A DNA stretch of 64,000 nt. It comes from a virus. The first letter of the stretch is position 1. Every line of letters begins with the position of its first letter. The notes beneath the pieces were generated by a model. It was not told where the DNA came from. It searched no databases and saw only the letters and a list, made by a program, of their open reading frames with translations. Where the stretch lies: positions 55,810 to 119,809 of IMG/VR virus record IMGVR_UViG_3300044797_000101; one strand, written 5' to 3'. The position numbers were made by a program, and so were the translations under genes. This document shows positions 53,353 through 62,256 of this stretch, one piece after another.

Positions 53353-54663
53353 TTATGCTAATTCGTAGTTGTAAGGTTTAATGATCTTTTCCAAACGCTG
53401 CTGATCATCGGCTGCTGATACGAACAACCAACGGCTATCGCCTACTGGAAACTTAGAATTCATTTCCCATAAAACCTGCACTGGATTGTTGCTTGTTATA
53501 CCTACGCCTTGAGCGAATGAATCCGTACCAATCATACTACCATTAATGATGATATGAGCTCCGCTCGATACCTGGAAGTGAGCAGCTTGATGCACATGTC
53601 CGAACACGAATACTTCGAATGGATCACGACCTTCTTTGTATTCAGCTTCATTGACGCGTGATACCTGTTTGTTGATATTGTCTGTATTGATGCTTTTACC
53701 TGGGTTGCCAGTAACGAACACGCCATCACCATGTGTCATATAGACGCGATGACCTTGAATTGTTACAGTTGCATACGGTGTTTTAGGGACAACGATCTCA
53801 ACCTTAGGATCTTTCGAGAAGTATTTTGAAAGAGCATAGAAGATGATGTTTTCATAAGAGTCATACTTCTGAGACAACGCTCGATCCTTAGACTGCTTGT
53901 GCATCATTCGACCATGGTTTCCTGGTTGACATACAACGCGAACCTTAGGATAGAAGGCTTTAAGATGTTCAAACGCCTGGATAAAGTAGCTAAGTGCTCC
54001 GTTGACCTGGAATGTGATCAAGTCATAATCTGGACCTTCCTGATTGTGAATAATCCCACCAATCAAGTCACCACCAAGAAGCAATACTACTTCTTCATGC
54101 AAGTGACGAAGTTCCATCTTATAGGTCTGAAGCTGTTCCATGATGAAGCCGAAACGACGAGCGCCAATGTTCCAATTGAATTCATTCTTTCCACCGAGCT
54201 CTGCTGGATCAACATTCGTACCGAAGTGAAGATCAGTAAGAGCTACCACGACTGATCGAGGTGTCGTATCATGAAGATCAGTTTTCTCAATTGACTTGAT
54301 ATATGCTTTAGTGGCTTTTTCATTCAAAATTACTGGTTCTACTCTCATTGTTTCCAATCGTTTGCACAATGAATCAGTTAGCTGTTCAGCGAAAGCATCC
54401 CATTTACCATATTGCTTTTCTAATTTGCCCAAGTAGGATTTACGCTGTTTATTCAGCTCAATATCCTTCAAGGATTTGGTTGTCATAGGGAAGTAAGTAG
54501 ATAACAATGTCTGATATCCGCCAACTGATTGAAGCTGCCAAGGGGTAATACCGCTCAGCTCAATAAATTTTGCTTTGGGGAGTTGATAAGCATCAACGCC
54601 TAAATTTGCAGCGATCGTTTCAATCTGTTTTACAATATCCTTAACCAGTTTACCGTTAGCCAT
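53353..54663 (-). CDS. Calcineurin-like phosphoesterase, 436 aa
   Basis: VVALTDLHFG (Asp, His), LLGGDLIGG, CQPGNHGR, MTHGDGV, FVFGHVHQAAH give the metal sites across about residues 140-370; the N-terminal 130 residues carry a helical, HTH-like region. Larger than the phage phosphoesterase at 8652. Nuclease or phosphatase, unresolved. Confidence 0.86.
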   Translation of the reverse strand: MANGKLVKDIVKQIETIAANLGVDAYQLPKAKFIELSGITPWQLQSVGGYQTLLSTYFPMTTKSLKDIELNKQRKSYLGKLEKQYGKWDAFAEQLTDSLCKRLETMRVEPVILNEKATKAYIKSIEKTDLHDTTPRSVVVALTDLHFGTNVDPAELGGKNEFNWNIGARRFGFIMEQLQTYKMELRHLHEEVVLLLGGDLIGGIIHNQEGPDYDLITFQVNGALSYFIQAFEHLKAFYPKVRVVCQPGNHGRMMHKQSKDRALSQKYDSYENIIFYALSKYFSKDPKVEIVVPKTPYATVTIQGHRVYMTHGDGVFVTGNPGKSINTDNINKQVSRVNEAEYKEGRDPFEVFVFGHVHQAAHFQVSSGAHIIINGSMIGTDSFAQGVGITSNNPVQVLWEMNSKFPVGDSRWLFVSAADDQQRLEKIIKPYNYELA

Positions 54664-55147
54664 TTAAATCTCCTTGTTTCGGACTCCAAACAGTCCATGT
54701 ATAATTGTATCCTAAATCCTTCATTACTTCAAGTAATACTTTCTCAGTTTCTTCCCATGGTACTCCGAACAATCCGCTGTTAAACTTACATGAGTGAAGT
54801 TCACCATGCATGCCGCTTGTTTCATGGATCTTAAAAAACAGCTTTAAAGCTTCTCGTGTGCTTTTGAGGATCTTGGCCTTTGAATCTTTCTTTGCACCAT
54901 AATCTAATGACGTAACTAGGTTCAAAACAGTGTACCCGTTTTCTTGCGAGCATTCAATAAACTTTCCAAGAAGGTCTTCGCCTTCTTGCTGACACATCTC
55001 TGTGTAGAATTGAAAACTCTCAGGGAACCTAACTTTAAATTGTTTGGCAATCCCGCTACCCCAAACTGACCGCGTTGAAACTGCATGGATGAGTAAGCTT
55101 CCAGCGGGAGCATCAAACAATGAACCAGTTTTGTGTACGATAGGCAT
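54656..55147 (-). CDS. Macro-domain (ADP-ribose-binding) protein, 163 aa
   Basis: GSLFDAPAGSLLIHAVSTRS then VWGSGIAKQFKVRFPESFQF matches the Poa1p-like macro domain (G-D/S-L, H-x-V, G-x-G-I-A-x-x-F), and FNSGLFGVPWEETEKVL is the phosphate-binding loop region. Such proteins hydrolyse or bind ADP-ribose 1''-phosphate or ADP-ribosylated targets. Fits with the NAD-related genes at 60-63 kb. Confidence 0.85.
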   Translation of the reverse strand: MPIVHKTGSLFDAPAGSLLIHAVSTRSVWGSGIAKQFKVRFPESFQFYTEMCQQEGEDLLGKFIECSQENGYTVLNLVTSLDYGAKKDSKAKILKSTREALKLFFKIHETSGMHGELHSCKFNSGLFGVPWEETEKVLLEVMKDLGYNYTWTVWSPKQGDLNG

Positions 55148-56154
55148 TAGATCTTCTTAAGTGCTAGAACTGCATCCCAAATTTCTTTCTGAAGTGCTTC
55201 ATTGGGTTTAAGCGCTTCTTCAAACTTCTCACGACCCACCGCTTTGAGTGTTCCAAAGCTAAAGGTAGCACCTGCTTGCTTAATAACATCACGAGCCACA
55301 GCAATTTCAACCAATTCTTTGAAACGGTCAATTCCGTCGAGGAATCGTAATTCAAAGGTAGCTTCGCACATTGGACGACCAATCTTATTCTTAACAACTT
55401 TAACCTTAACTGTATGTCCAAGAATATCGCCGGATGAACCTTCTTCTCCATCACCCTTCTTAACCTTAATCTCTGATCCACCGACCTTACTAACGGCCAA
55501 GCGAACACTAGAATAGAATTTCAAGGCTTTACCACCTGGGGTAACTTCCTTTGGACCATACATCGCCATTGTTTCACGAAGCTGGTTGATGAAGATCAAT
55601 ACAGTTTTGCTCTTAGCAGCAGATTTCACAAGCAAGCGAATCGCTGGTCCAAGCATACGAGCCTGTAAAGCCATCGTTTGATCACCAATCTCGCCATCAA
55701 TTTCCTGTTGAGGAACCAAGGCTGCAACTGAGTCTACAACGATCATGTCGAATAGATTAGATTCTACCATATCTCTGATGATACGAAGGGCTTGTTCTCC
55801 ACCATCAGGTTGATTGAATACTAAGTTGTCAACATCTACACCAAGACGAGCAGCCCAATCTAATGACAAGGAATTTTCAACGTCAATAAATGCACACGTG
55901 CCGCCGGCTCTTTGAGCTGCAGCAATACCCAATAGCGTGATGGTCGTCTTCCCGCCAGATTCAGGTCCAAAGATCTCAATAACACGGCTTCTAGGATAAC
56001 CACCTGCTCCTAGAGCATCATCGATTGAATAGCTTCCTGATGGGATAACCTCAATTTTAGGACGTTCATCCATATCCTTAATTCGAGACACTAAAGACTC
56101 ATGAGTCTTACTTAGCTTATCTAAAAACGACTTTAATTCCTTAACGTCAGCCAT
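55147..56154 (-). CDS. recA: RecA recombinase, 335 aa
   Basis: Walker A GPESGGKT at 63-70 (Gly for the usual Ser), LFDMIVVDSVAALVPQQEID, RMLGPAIRLLVKSAAKSK and the L1/L2 regions (FINQLRET, GGKALKF) are all present. Close to bacterial RecA in length (about 350 aa). Used for phage recombination and repair with SbcCD. Followed upstream by the SSB-like gene. Confidence 0.95.
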   Translation of the reverse strand: MADVKELKSFLDKLSKTHESLVSRIKDMDERPKIEVIPSGSYSIDDALGAGGYPRSRVIEIFGPESGGKTTITLLGIAAAQRAGGTCAFIDVENSLSLDWAARLGVDVDNLVFNQPDGGEQALRIIRDMVESNLFDMIVVDSVAALVPQQEIDGEIGDQTMALQARMLGPAIRLLVKSAAKSKTVLIFINQLRETMAMYGPKEVTPGGKALKFYSSVRLAVSKVGGSEIKVKKGDGEEGSSGDILGHTVKVKVVKNKIGRPMCEATFELRFLDGIDRFKELVEIAVARDVIKQAGATFSFGTLKAVGREKFEEALKPNEALQKEIWDAVLALKKI

Positions 56155-56165
56155 TTAATTTCTCC

Positions 56166-56774
56166 TTAGAATGGAAATGCGCTCGATTTCCTTGGTGCAG
56201 CTGGTGCTGGTTGTTGAACTGGCTGCTGGACAGGTTGTACAAACGCTGGAGCAGCAGGAGCAACTGGTTGAGTTGGCAATGAAACTGGAGCAGCAGCTAA
56301 TACTGGTTGTTGAGCTGCAACGACTGGTTGAGCGGCAACTTGAACAGGTCCAGCTGTATTAGCTTTAGCAAGCCAGATTTGAAGCAACTGAATGTCTGCT
56401 TCAGTCAATGCCATAAGTTTCGTGACATTCTGGAATTTCGCACCAGTGTCTTCATTCTCTTTGGTTTCTAGCAAAACCTTAACATACTTACCTACTAAGG
56501 TTTGCTCATTGAAAGAAGTATCAATGGTGTCAATATCAACGCCAAGCACGGAAAGGAATTTACCCGCATTGCTTTTAGGTGTAACGCTTGGAGGAGTGTT
56601 TCCCCATACCCAACGTTTTGTGTGAGGAGGTTGAACCAATTCAAATCCCCAAGAGATATACTCTTTACCTGATGTTTTACCGATCTTGTGCGCGATCTTA
56701 GCTACCTTTGCTACATACAGATTATCCGGAAGTTCTGGAAAATCTTCTTTTTTTGGTTTGTTAAACAAGCCCAT
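56166..56774 (-). CDS. Single-stranded DNA-binding-like protein, 202 aa
   Basis: OB-fold-like N-terminal 130 residues (YVAKVAKIAHKIGKTSGKEY, ISWGFELVQPPHTKRWVWGN, GKYVKVLLETKENEDTGAKF) and a long Pro/Ala/Gln-rich linker ending in SSAFPF. The disordered linker and hydrophobic tip copy the SSB arrangement, although the tip lacks the acidic Asp-Asp. Encoded just before RecA. Confidence 0.74.
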   Translation of the reverse strand: MGLFNKPKKEDFPELPDNLYVAKVAKIAHKIGKTSGKEYISWGFELVQPPHTKRWVWGNTPPSVTPKSNAGKFLSVLGVDIDTIDTSFNEQTLVGKYVKVLLETKENEDTGAKFQNVTKLMALTEADIQLLQIWLAKANTAGPVQVAAQPVVAAQQPVLAAAPVSLPTQPVAPAAPAFVQPVQQPVQQPAPAAPRKSSAFPF

Positions 56775-56794
56775 GTTAAGTCTCCTTTAGTTAA

Positions 56795-57313
56795 TTAAAA
56801 GTTAAGCGTCTTTGTTGCGCCACGTCCTACACCTGCACTAGGTCCTTGCAAATTCAAGTCCATCTGAATTACTGTAATCTGTCGTGATAGATTAGAGTTT
56901 GCACTCTCTAAGTTACTTGCGACAAGCTGCAAGCACTTCAAGTACCATGAAGCTTTAAGCAATGCAATATCAGCGTAATGAAGCTTTAAAACAAGCTCTG
57001 GCATCTTTAAGCGAGCGTGAATGCTACGCTGTTCGGCTGATTTCTGAGCCTGAACATCCTTATCAGTAGCAATGAATAGATCTTGTGAGCGATCATGCTC
57101 ATTTTGAGCTACATCCTTTAAGATCTCATGCTCAGCTAGGTTCTTCATCGCATCCATAAGCAAGGAAGAAACCTTATCCTTAGCAATCTGAATCTCTGAC
57201 AGCTTATTATTGACTGATACTAATCCTTTTGATAAAGGATCATCATCTAAATAAACCTGAATCTTTTTAACGGCTTCGAGATTCGCAGCCATCTGTTCTT
57301 CTGATAATGACAT
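56795..57313 (-). CDS. Hypothetical helical protein, 172 aa
   Basis: Start at 57313 (MSLSEEQ) with CAGGAGCAAAATAAT upstream; the longer frame overlaps the neighbour. Almost entirely coiled helix. Lies between SSB-like and primase genes, so possibly a replication accessory. Confidence 0.64.
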   Translation of the reverse strand: MSLSEEQMAANLEAVKKIQVYLDDDPLSKGLVSVNNKLSEIQIAKDKVSSLLMDAMKNLAEHEILKDVAQNEHDRSQDLFIATDKDVQAQKSAEQRSIHARLKMPELVLKLHYADIALLKASWYLKCLQLVASNLESANSNLSRQITVIQMDLNLQGPSAGVGRGATKTLNF

Positions 57314-57314
57314 A

Positions 57315-57518
57315 TTATTTTGCTCCTGTATTAAACACTGCGTCCTGATCACGTTGCGTGAGCCATCTAACTTGTCCGAACAACTTGTCGCTCTCAGTAA
57401 TAAGCTTATCAGCGGAATCAACTTCAATTTCTACTTCCAATCCAGTAGTAAAAAATTTAGTTGTTCCGTCAGTCAATTTAACGCTATCTGTAAATTTCTT
57501 CGTAAGAACCATTTTCAT
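57315..57518 (-). CDS. Hypothetical 67-aa protein
   Basis: Strand-rich start (VLTKKFTDSVKLTDGTTKFF), acidic centre, ends FNTGAK. ATGA with the primase zinc gene. Met1 or Met3 could start. Unknown. Confidence 0.6.
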   Translation of the reverse strand: MKMVLTKKFTDSVKLTDGTTKFFTTGLEVEIEVDSADKLITESDKLFGQVRWLTQRDQDAVFNTGAK

Positions 57519-58012
57519 TTAGGATCACCTCTTAGTTGCCGAGATTCGGCTAACACACTATTTAATATATCACGTGTTACGGATTTTGACAAGACTTCTT
57601 TATCAAGCTTGTGTAAAAACTGCATAACATTGGCTACTGAAGCACTACCATCAAGCAACAAATCACGACAATACTTACTTACTGAACAATTGAGTTGAGC
57701 AGAGTAATCAACCTCGTCAATAACCGCAGCTGCATCCATCAACATCCCAAAGTCTTCTTGAAAGCTTACTTCCCCATCTACGATCTTCTTTGCTTCAGCA
57801 TATGAAATACCATCCATATGAGAAATAAAATTAGCTACGTCACCACCAATACCTTCGCCGAAGCAGAAGTATGAGTCAGTATTCTCATAGACAGTGAAAG
57901 ATGGTGTGTTGACGTTAACGTGCATGGGACAAGGACCACGCAGAATACCATCTCCAATATAATGGAGTTTTACACCATACGATTCTACTGTTTCTTTAAT
58001 TGTCTTTTTCAA
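57515..58012 (-). CDS. dnaG: DnaG primase zinc-domain part, 165 aa
   Basis: CPMH (Cys28, His31) then TPSFTVYENTDSYFCFGEGIGGDVANFISHM. In DnaG this is CPFH...CFGCGxGGD; here Cys50 is kept but the fourth ligand is Glu53. The catalytic half is the separate gene at 39371. The C-terminal 90 residues are helical and may dock to the TOPRIM part or to DnaB. Confidence 0.82.
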   Translation of the reverse strand: MKKTIKETVESYGVKLHYIGDGILRGPCPMHVNVNTPSFTVYENTDSYFCFGEGIGGDVANFISHMDGISYAEAKKIVDGEVSFQEDFGMLMDAAAVIDEVDYSAQLNCSVSKYCRDLLLDGSASVANVMQFLHKLDKEVLSKSVTRDILNSVLAESRQLRGDPK

Positions 58013-58533
58013 ATTATGATCTCAAGTAAAATCTCTTCAACTGTTTTAACCTTATCATATGGAAGCTTGCAACCCTTCAAAAATTGTTCCATTTGACGTT
58101 CAAGCTTGTTAGCCTCTTTCTCAGTTTGGAATCGTCCCTGCGCTTCATAAGGAAAATCACGTTTAACAAGCACATTCCAGTAGTTCACATCGTTCAATTG
58201 AGCCAATTCCATAACCTTCTTAGCTGCTGGTACAAGATGATGAGATTTATAGTTAACAGACTCATAGAATCCTGACAAGATCAATGGTGAATCTGTGATT
58301 ATAATGTCAACCTTGTTATATAAGGATGTTTCTTCTCGAACCTGGTTGCCGAACACAATCATCTGATCCGCATAGTTCATCTTACGACCTTCCCATGCCC
58401 AAAGCTTCACCCATTCACGAACCATCTCAACCTGATAGCCATGTTTCTTAAGCTCTGAGAATAGATCAGCTGCTAGTGTGCTCTTGCCTGATCCAGGTGC
58501 GCCGAATAAATTAATTACCGTTGTCTTTGTCAT
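58009..58533 (-). CDS. P-loop nucleotide kinase (AAA_28/NadR-kinase-like), 174 aa
   Basis: Walker A GAPGSGKST at 11-19, REWVKLWAWEG, ADQMIVFGNQ and TDSPLILSGFYES match small kinases including the NadR ribosylnicotinamide kinase domain. If it uses a nicotinamide riboside it would feed the NAD genes nearby; a role in nucleotide or DNA end phosphorylation is equally possible. Confidence 0.75.
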   Translation of the reverse strand: MTKTTVINLFGAPGSGKSTLAADLFSELKKHGYQVEMVREWVKLWAWEGRKMNYADQMIVFGNQVREETSLYNKVDIIITDSPLILSGFYESVNYKSHHLVPAAKKVMELAQLNDVNYWNVLVKRDFPYEAQGRFQTEKEANKLERQMEQFLKGCKLPYDKVKTVEEILLEIII

Positions 58534-59002
58534 GACGTTTATAAGCCTTTTTTAGATATTCAAGTGCAGTCTTTCGACCTGTCCAACCCTTTACAATAAC
58601 TATTTTCTTTTCTAATTGTTTATAGACCTTAAAGAAGTGCTCAATCTCATTCAATCGATCTTGTGGCACATCACCTAATTTTTTAATATGACTATAATGA
58701 GGATCGCGCACTGGGACAGCAAGAATTTTATTATCCTCAACCCCATGATCAATCATTCTCAGCATACCAATGATTCGTACCTCAATAACGCATCCTGTAA
58801 AAGTAGGTTCACCTGTAAGAGCCATAATATCAGCTGGATCACCATCAGACGCTAAGGAATTTGGAATAAATCCATACTCTATAGGATATTGGGTTGATGT
58901 GAATAGCATACGACTAAATCTAAACGCATTTATTTTTGGGTCCCATTCAATCTTGTTTCGGCTTTTACGAGGGCACTCTACCATCATGTCGTATGTTTTC
59001 AT
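58511..59002 (-). CDS. ppa: Inorganic pyrophosphatase (family I), 163 aa
   Basis: Start at 59002 with GGAGAGGGAATTGC. YPIEYGFIPNSLASDGDPAD carries the DxDPxD metal signature (SDGDPAD), and PVRDPHYSHIKKLGD with D-x-x-x is in the right place. About 20% shorter loops than E. coli Ppa (175 aa). It would pull PPi-forming reactions such as DNA synthesis and NAD+ assembly. Confidence 0.88.
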   Translation of the reverse strand: MKTYDMMVECPRKSRNKIEWDPKINAFRFSRMLFTSTQYPIEYGFIPNSLASDGDPADIMALTGEPTFTGCVIEVRIIGMLRMIDHGVEDNKILAVPVRDPHYSHIKKLGDVPQDRLNEIEHFFKVYKQLEKKIVIVKGWTGRKTALEYLKKAYKRHDKDNGN

Positions 59003-59169
59003 GCAATTCCCTCTCCATAAAAGTCTAAAGGTAGTATAGAATTCCAATCAATATTATTACGTTCCACCACTAATTCTCGAATAGCTGTTTGAAAATCAAT
59101 TCTACCATTATGAAAATCAGCTTGAATTTGATTTTCTATTTGATCGTAAAGATGCAAAGACGTTTTCAT
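58999..59169 (-). CDS. Hypothetical 56-aa protein
   Basis: MKTSLHLYDQIENQIQADFH, then NGRIDFQTAIRELVVERNNI and a Pro/Phe end. ATGA joins it to the pyrophosphatase gene and to the DnaB gene. Helical. Confidence 0.58.
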   Translation of the reverse strand: MKTSLHLYDQIENQIQADFHNGRIDFQTAIRELVVERNNIDWNSILPLDFYGEGIA

Positions 59170-60563
59170 GGTATTGTAGTAGACGCAGGAGGAGGTTGAA
59201 CAGCTGCTGTTCCACCGATCTGAAGCTCCTGAATCTGCATGTATTTTCCTTGAATGTTTAAGGTCGCTACTCCAGTTTCAGAGTGGCGTGACAATACTAA
59301 TGCAAGACGTGCGAAACCCTGCTTACCGTTACGATCAAAATCCTCTTGGTTCTCAATCTTCCATGAGAAAACATAATCGACGTCTTTCAATGGTTGACCA
59401 GAACGCTCAATGTCATACGCGTCAAAGTCTTTATCATTATCAACGCCTTCTTTAGCACTGCTTGCCTTAACGTGAGTAAGCAGAATGAACGGAACACGCT
59501 TATCCAATGCAATACTACAAATTGCTTGGGCGATATGACCCTTAAGTTGCCAATCCTGCATCACTTCTTTAGAATTGGTTGTCATACGTCCAAAGTGGTC
59601 GACTACCACAAGCCCTACGTTCTTACCTTCAGCTTTAAGCTTATTCAAACGCTCATTGATAAGCTCTGGAGTACTGATCGCTGGAGGAACCTCATCGAAG
59701 TAGATCTTATTCAAAATCTGGTGCTTACCATCCTTAACAGATTGAATCCATTGCTTCCAGCGTGACTCTTCCATCGGAGTCATCTTGTTATCCTTAATAT
59801 GCTTGAGGGGGATAGATAACTCCATAGCTGCAAACCTGCTATAAAACAGTTTATAGGTACCTTCGTTTGCATGATAATAGGAATAGATACCACGTTTAGC
59901 TGCATTGTAGCAAATCGTCATAGCTAAAGCTGATTTAAATCCTTTGGGCGGTGCCATGATGATTGATACACTAGAAGACACGAGTCCGCCAGTAATCTCA
60001 TCCATCGTGTTAAACCCGATCTTGAGACCTTCATACTTGCTTGGGTTAATCTTACGATCTTCAAACTCAAAGTCGATCTCTTCAGAGAATTGATCAAGCT
60101 GACCGCTGCGGATAACCTCTTGTCTAAACTTGCTCTCAATTCGTGCAATGTCAGATTTTAAGATATTGATTGACTCATCAATCTTGTTCTCTGAAAACTT
60201 CTCAGCCGAACGTCTTAAAGCATGCTCAACCAGGTTCTGCTTATTATAACCAAGGATCTGATCATATAGAAAATTGATATCTGTATCTACTGACTCAGTT
60301 TGAAGCTCTGTAAATAAAACTGTGATAGACTGCTGAAGATCTGGGGAAAGCTTGGTGGATTTCTTTAAAAGACCATCAAGCTCATTTGATGAGAGGCATG
60401 TTCCATAATTCTGAGCATACCAAATAGCAATACCATATAATTTAGCTGCTGTAGTCCATTGAAATACATCCTCACCGATCCTACGCTGGACGGCAACCGT
60501 AGCTGCATCTACATCTCTAATTATTCGTGCTAAAAATCGTCTTTCTAACTGCTGGTCAATCAT
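59166..60563 (-). CDS. dnaB: DnaB-type replicative helicase, 465 aa
   Basis: N-terminal all-helical domain (1-150), a linker, then RecA-like core: Walker A APPKGFKSA (about 214), EGTYKLFYSRFAAME, VGLVVVDHFGRM (Walker B), LTHVKAS, DIERSGQPLKDVDYVFS and SRHSETGVA. Length matches bacterial DnaB. Works with the split primase and PolA at the phage fork. Confidence 0.92.
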   Translation of the reverse strand: MIDQQLERRFLARIIRDVDAATVAVQRRIGEDVFQWTTAAKLYGIAIWYAQNYGTCLSSNELDGLLKKSTKLSPDLQQSITVLFTELQTESVDTDINFLYDQILGYNKQNLVEHALRRSAEKFSENKIDESINILKSDIARIESKFRQEVIRSGQLDQFSEEIDFEFEDRKINPSKYEGLKIGFNTMDEITGGLVSSSVSIIMAPPKGFKSALAMTICYNAAKRGIYSYYHANEGTYKLFYSRFAAMELSIPLKHIKDNKMTPMEESRWKQWIQSVKDGKHQILNKIYFDEVPPAISTPELINERLNKLKAEGKNVGLVVVDHFGRMTTNSKEVMQDWQLKGHIAQAICSIALDKRVPFILLTHVKASSAKEGVDNDKDFDAYDIERSGQPLKDVDYVFSWKIENQEDFDRNGKQGFARLALVLSRHSETGVATLNIQGKYMQIQELQIGGTAAVQPPPASTTIP

Positions 60564-60724
60564 TTTTTATCCTTTTGACTCGTCAAATGGAATTGTTCAC
60601 AAAAGCATTTATACACTCGGACATAGACATCCTTCCCAGCAAGAAAGTCAGCTGCTTTTTGAGCCGCTTCCTTGCTAGGATATGTCTTTTTCGTCGTGTG
60701 ATTAATTACTGAGTTTGACTTCAT
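60560..60724 (-). CDS. Small Cys-pair protein (54 aa)
   Basis: MKSNSVINHTTKKTYPSKEA, AQKAADFLAGKDVYVRVYKC then FCEQFHLTSQK. The pattern Y-x(n)-A-x-x-A, V-Y-x-C-x-C-x-x-x-H-L-T is a common phage mini-domain with a CxC...H zinc half-site. ATGA with the DnaB gene. Confidence 0.62.
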   Translation of the reverse strand: MKSNSVINHTTKKTYPSKEAAQKAADFLAGKDVYVRVYKCFCEQFHLTSQKDKK

Positions 60725-62202
60725 TATTTTGAGTGCAGCAATTTATTTGCTAATCTATTCCTTATACCAGAAAACGTCTCATTAATCAAGAGTTTTCCAT
60801 CTATGAATACATCTTGAAGGGCTGTTTCTGTGTCAGCATCTTTGATTGTCCAATTATCAGAATAGGCAAAAGAACCATCAACAAGCTCAATGACACGCAC
60901 TGCACCACGAGCTGATTTCTTAACTCCGCTATCTGTTACTGGATCTTTAAAGATGGGAATCTCTTTGCCATCGATCACGCAAGCAGTCGATTTCATAGCA
61001 TACCCAAACGTATCACGTGTATTGTATTGATATGTATAAGAACCAATGCCATAGACCATGTTGGTCGAGGCAAAGCCCTTAGCTTTTAGACCTTCGCAAA
61101 TGTCTTTTGCACGGGTACGAGTAATAGCATCTCCATAGATACACCCGATGTGAGAATCTAACACCTTATACCCTTGAGGAGTAATTGTTCCACCAAATAC
61201 ATCCCACAAGAGCTCAATGACACCTTTGCGTTCTGCTTCAGTTTTACCCTCTGGATTTCCAATAACAATCTTAACTGGATCGCCAGAGTCAGGACGAATA
61301 ACAACCTTCCCGTCACGTGCAAGGATTGTGTCTTTAAGTGTAGGAACTACACGTGTCAATACATCCCAAAGATCATATCCATCAGCAACGATGGATACAA
61401 AGCCAGCAGGATGGACACGAGTAATCAATTCAGTGAAGTATTTAAGATCATCACCATATGCACATTGAATGCTATGCTCAGAAGCTGGGATAGAACAGCC
61501 AACCAGTTCCTTCTCAACATTCGCACCATAGTAATGCTCTGCACCTTGAATCGCTGGGATTGTATCTGTTCCAACGAATGAGAGCAAATGTCCCATACCA
61601 CTTAAGATAGCTGATTCTACCGAAGACATGCCTCTGAAAGAAAAGTCATGACCTTGAAACTGTACAAAGCCAATATCTCCAGTCGTTTCTAGCGCATACT
61701 TCTCAAAGATCTTCCTATACTCACGAGCCACGGTAGCGCTTGTGCTTGCCTGCCAAAGTTGAGCAGACATCAATGACTCAATGTAGTTGGTAAGCCAGAA
61801 GAATCTAGGCTCAGTATTCTGCAATGTCATTAAGGGTACACGAAGAGGCACGATCGAACCTTCAGGTAAAGATTTGATCTTTAAGGGAAGATAGCCAAGA
61901 TCATGAAGTGCCTCGATATGAGACACGTCAGGGTTAGCAACTCCTAGGGTGTTTTTAATGATACGAGAATATTCGGCAATGACATCAGCCTTAGGACGGC
62001 TAAAAAATTGTTCATTAAAGAAGTCGATTAAAAATTCCTTAATGAAAGCTTGTGCTCCGAAATGGACAACTTGATTAACGTCGAGTAGGCGGCTTGTTCG
62101 AGCTGTCCATGTAGAATAGACAACCTCGGTTTTTTGAGGATACATACTGCGGTGTGCGATCTTATAAAAATCACACAATAACATCGCTGACAGGTTTTTC
62201 AT
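60724..62202 (-). CDS. nadV: NAMPT-like nicotinamide phosphoribosyl- (or ADPR-) transferase, 492 aa
   Basis: Start at 62202 with CAAAGGAGCAGTATC. LLCDFYKIAHRSMYPQKTEV, YSTWTARTSR, GMSSVESAILSGMGHLLSF, VADGYDLWDVLTRVV, RPDSGDPVKIVIG and GIGSYTYQYNTRDTFGYAMK are NAMPT/NadV core motifs. NadV makes NMN from nicotinamide and PRPP. In the described phage NARP1 pathway a NAMPT-like enzyme (Namat) joins nicotinamide to ADPR-pyrophosphate, rebuilding NAD+ directly. With a Prs-like partner downstream-adjacent and no NMN adenylyltransferase seen here, the second reading is favoured. Confidence 0.92.
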   Translation of the reverse strand: MKNLSAMLLCDFYKIAHRSMYPQKTEVVYSTWTARTSRLLDVNQVVHFGAQAFIKEFLIDFFNEQFFSRPKADVIAEYSRIIKNTLGVANPDVSHIEALHDLGYLPLKIKSLPEGSIVPLRVPLMTLQNTEPRFFWLTNYIESLMSAQLWQASTSATVAREYRKIFEKYALETTGDIGFVQFQGHDFSFRGMSSVESAILSGMGHLLSFVGTDTIPAIQGAEHYYGANVEKELVGCSIPASEHSIQCAYGDDLKYFTELITRVHPAGFVSIVADGYDLWDVLTRVVPTLKDTILARDGKVVIRPDSGDPVKIVIGNPEGKTEAERKGVIELLWDVFGGTITPQGYKVLDSHIGCIYGDAITRTRAKDICEGLKAKGFASTNMVYGIGSYTYQYNTRDTFGYAMKSTACVIDGKEIPIFKDPVTDSGVKKSARGAVRVIELVDGSFAYSDNWTIKDADTETALQDVFIDGKLLINETFSGIRNRLANKLLHSK

Positions 62203-62256
62203 GATACTGCTCCTTTGATAGGATCGCTTCACGTTGCCGTGATTTCGCCTATACAA

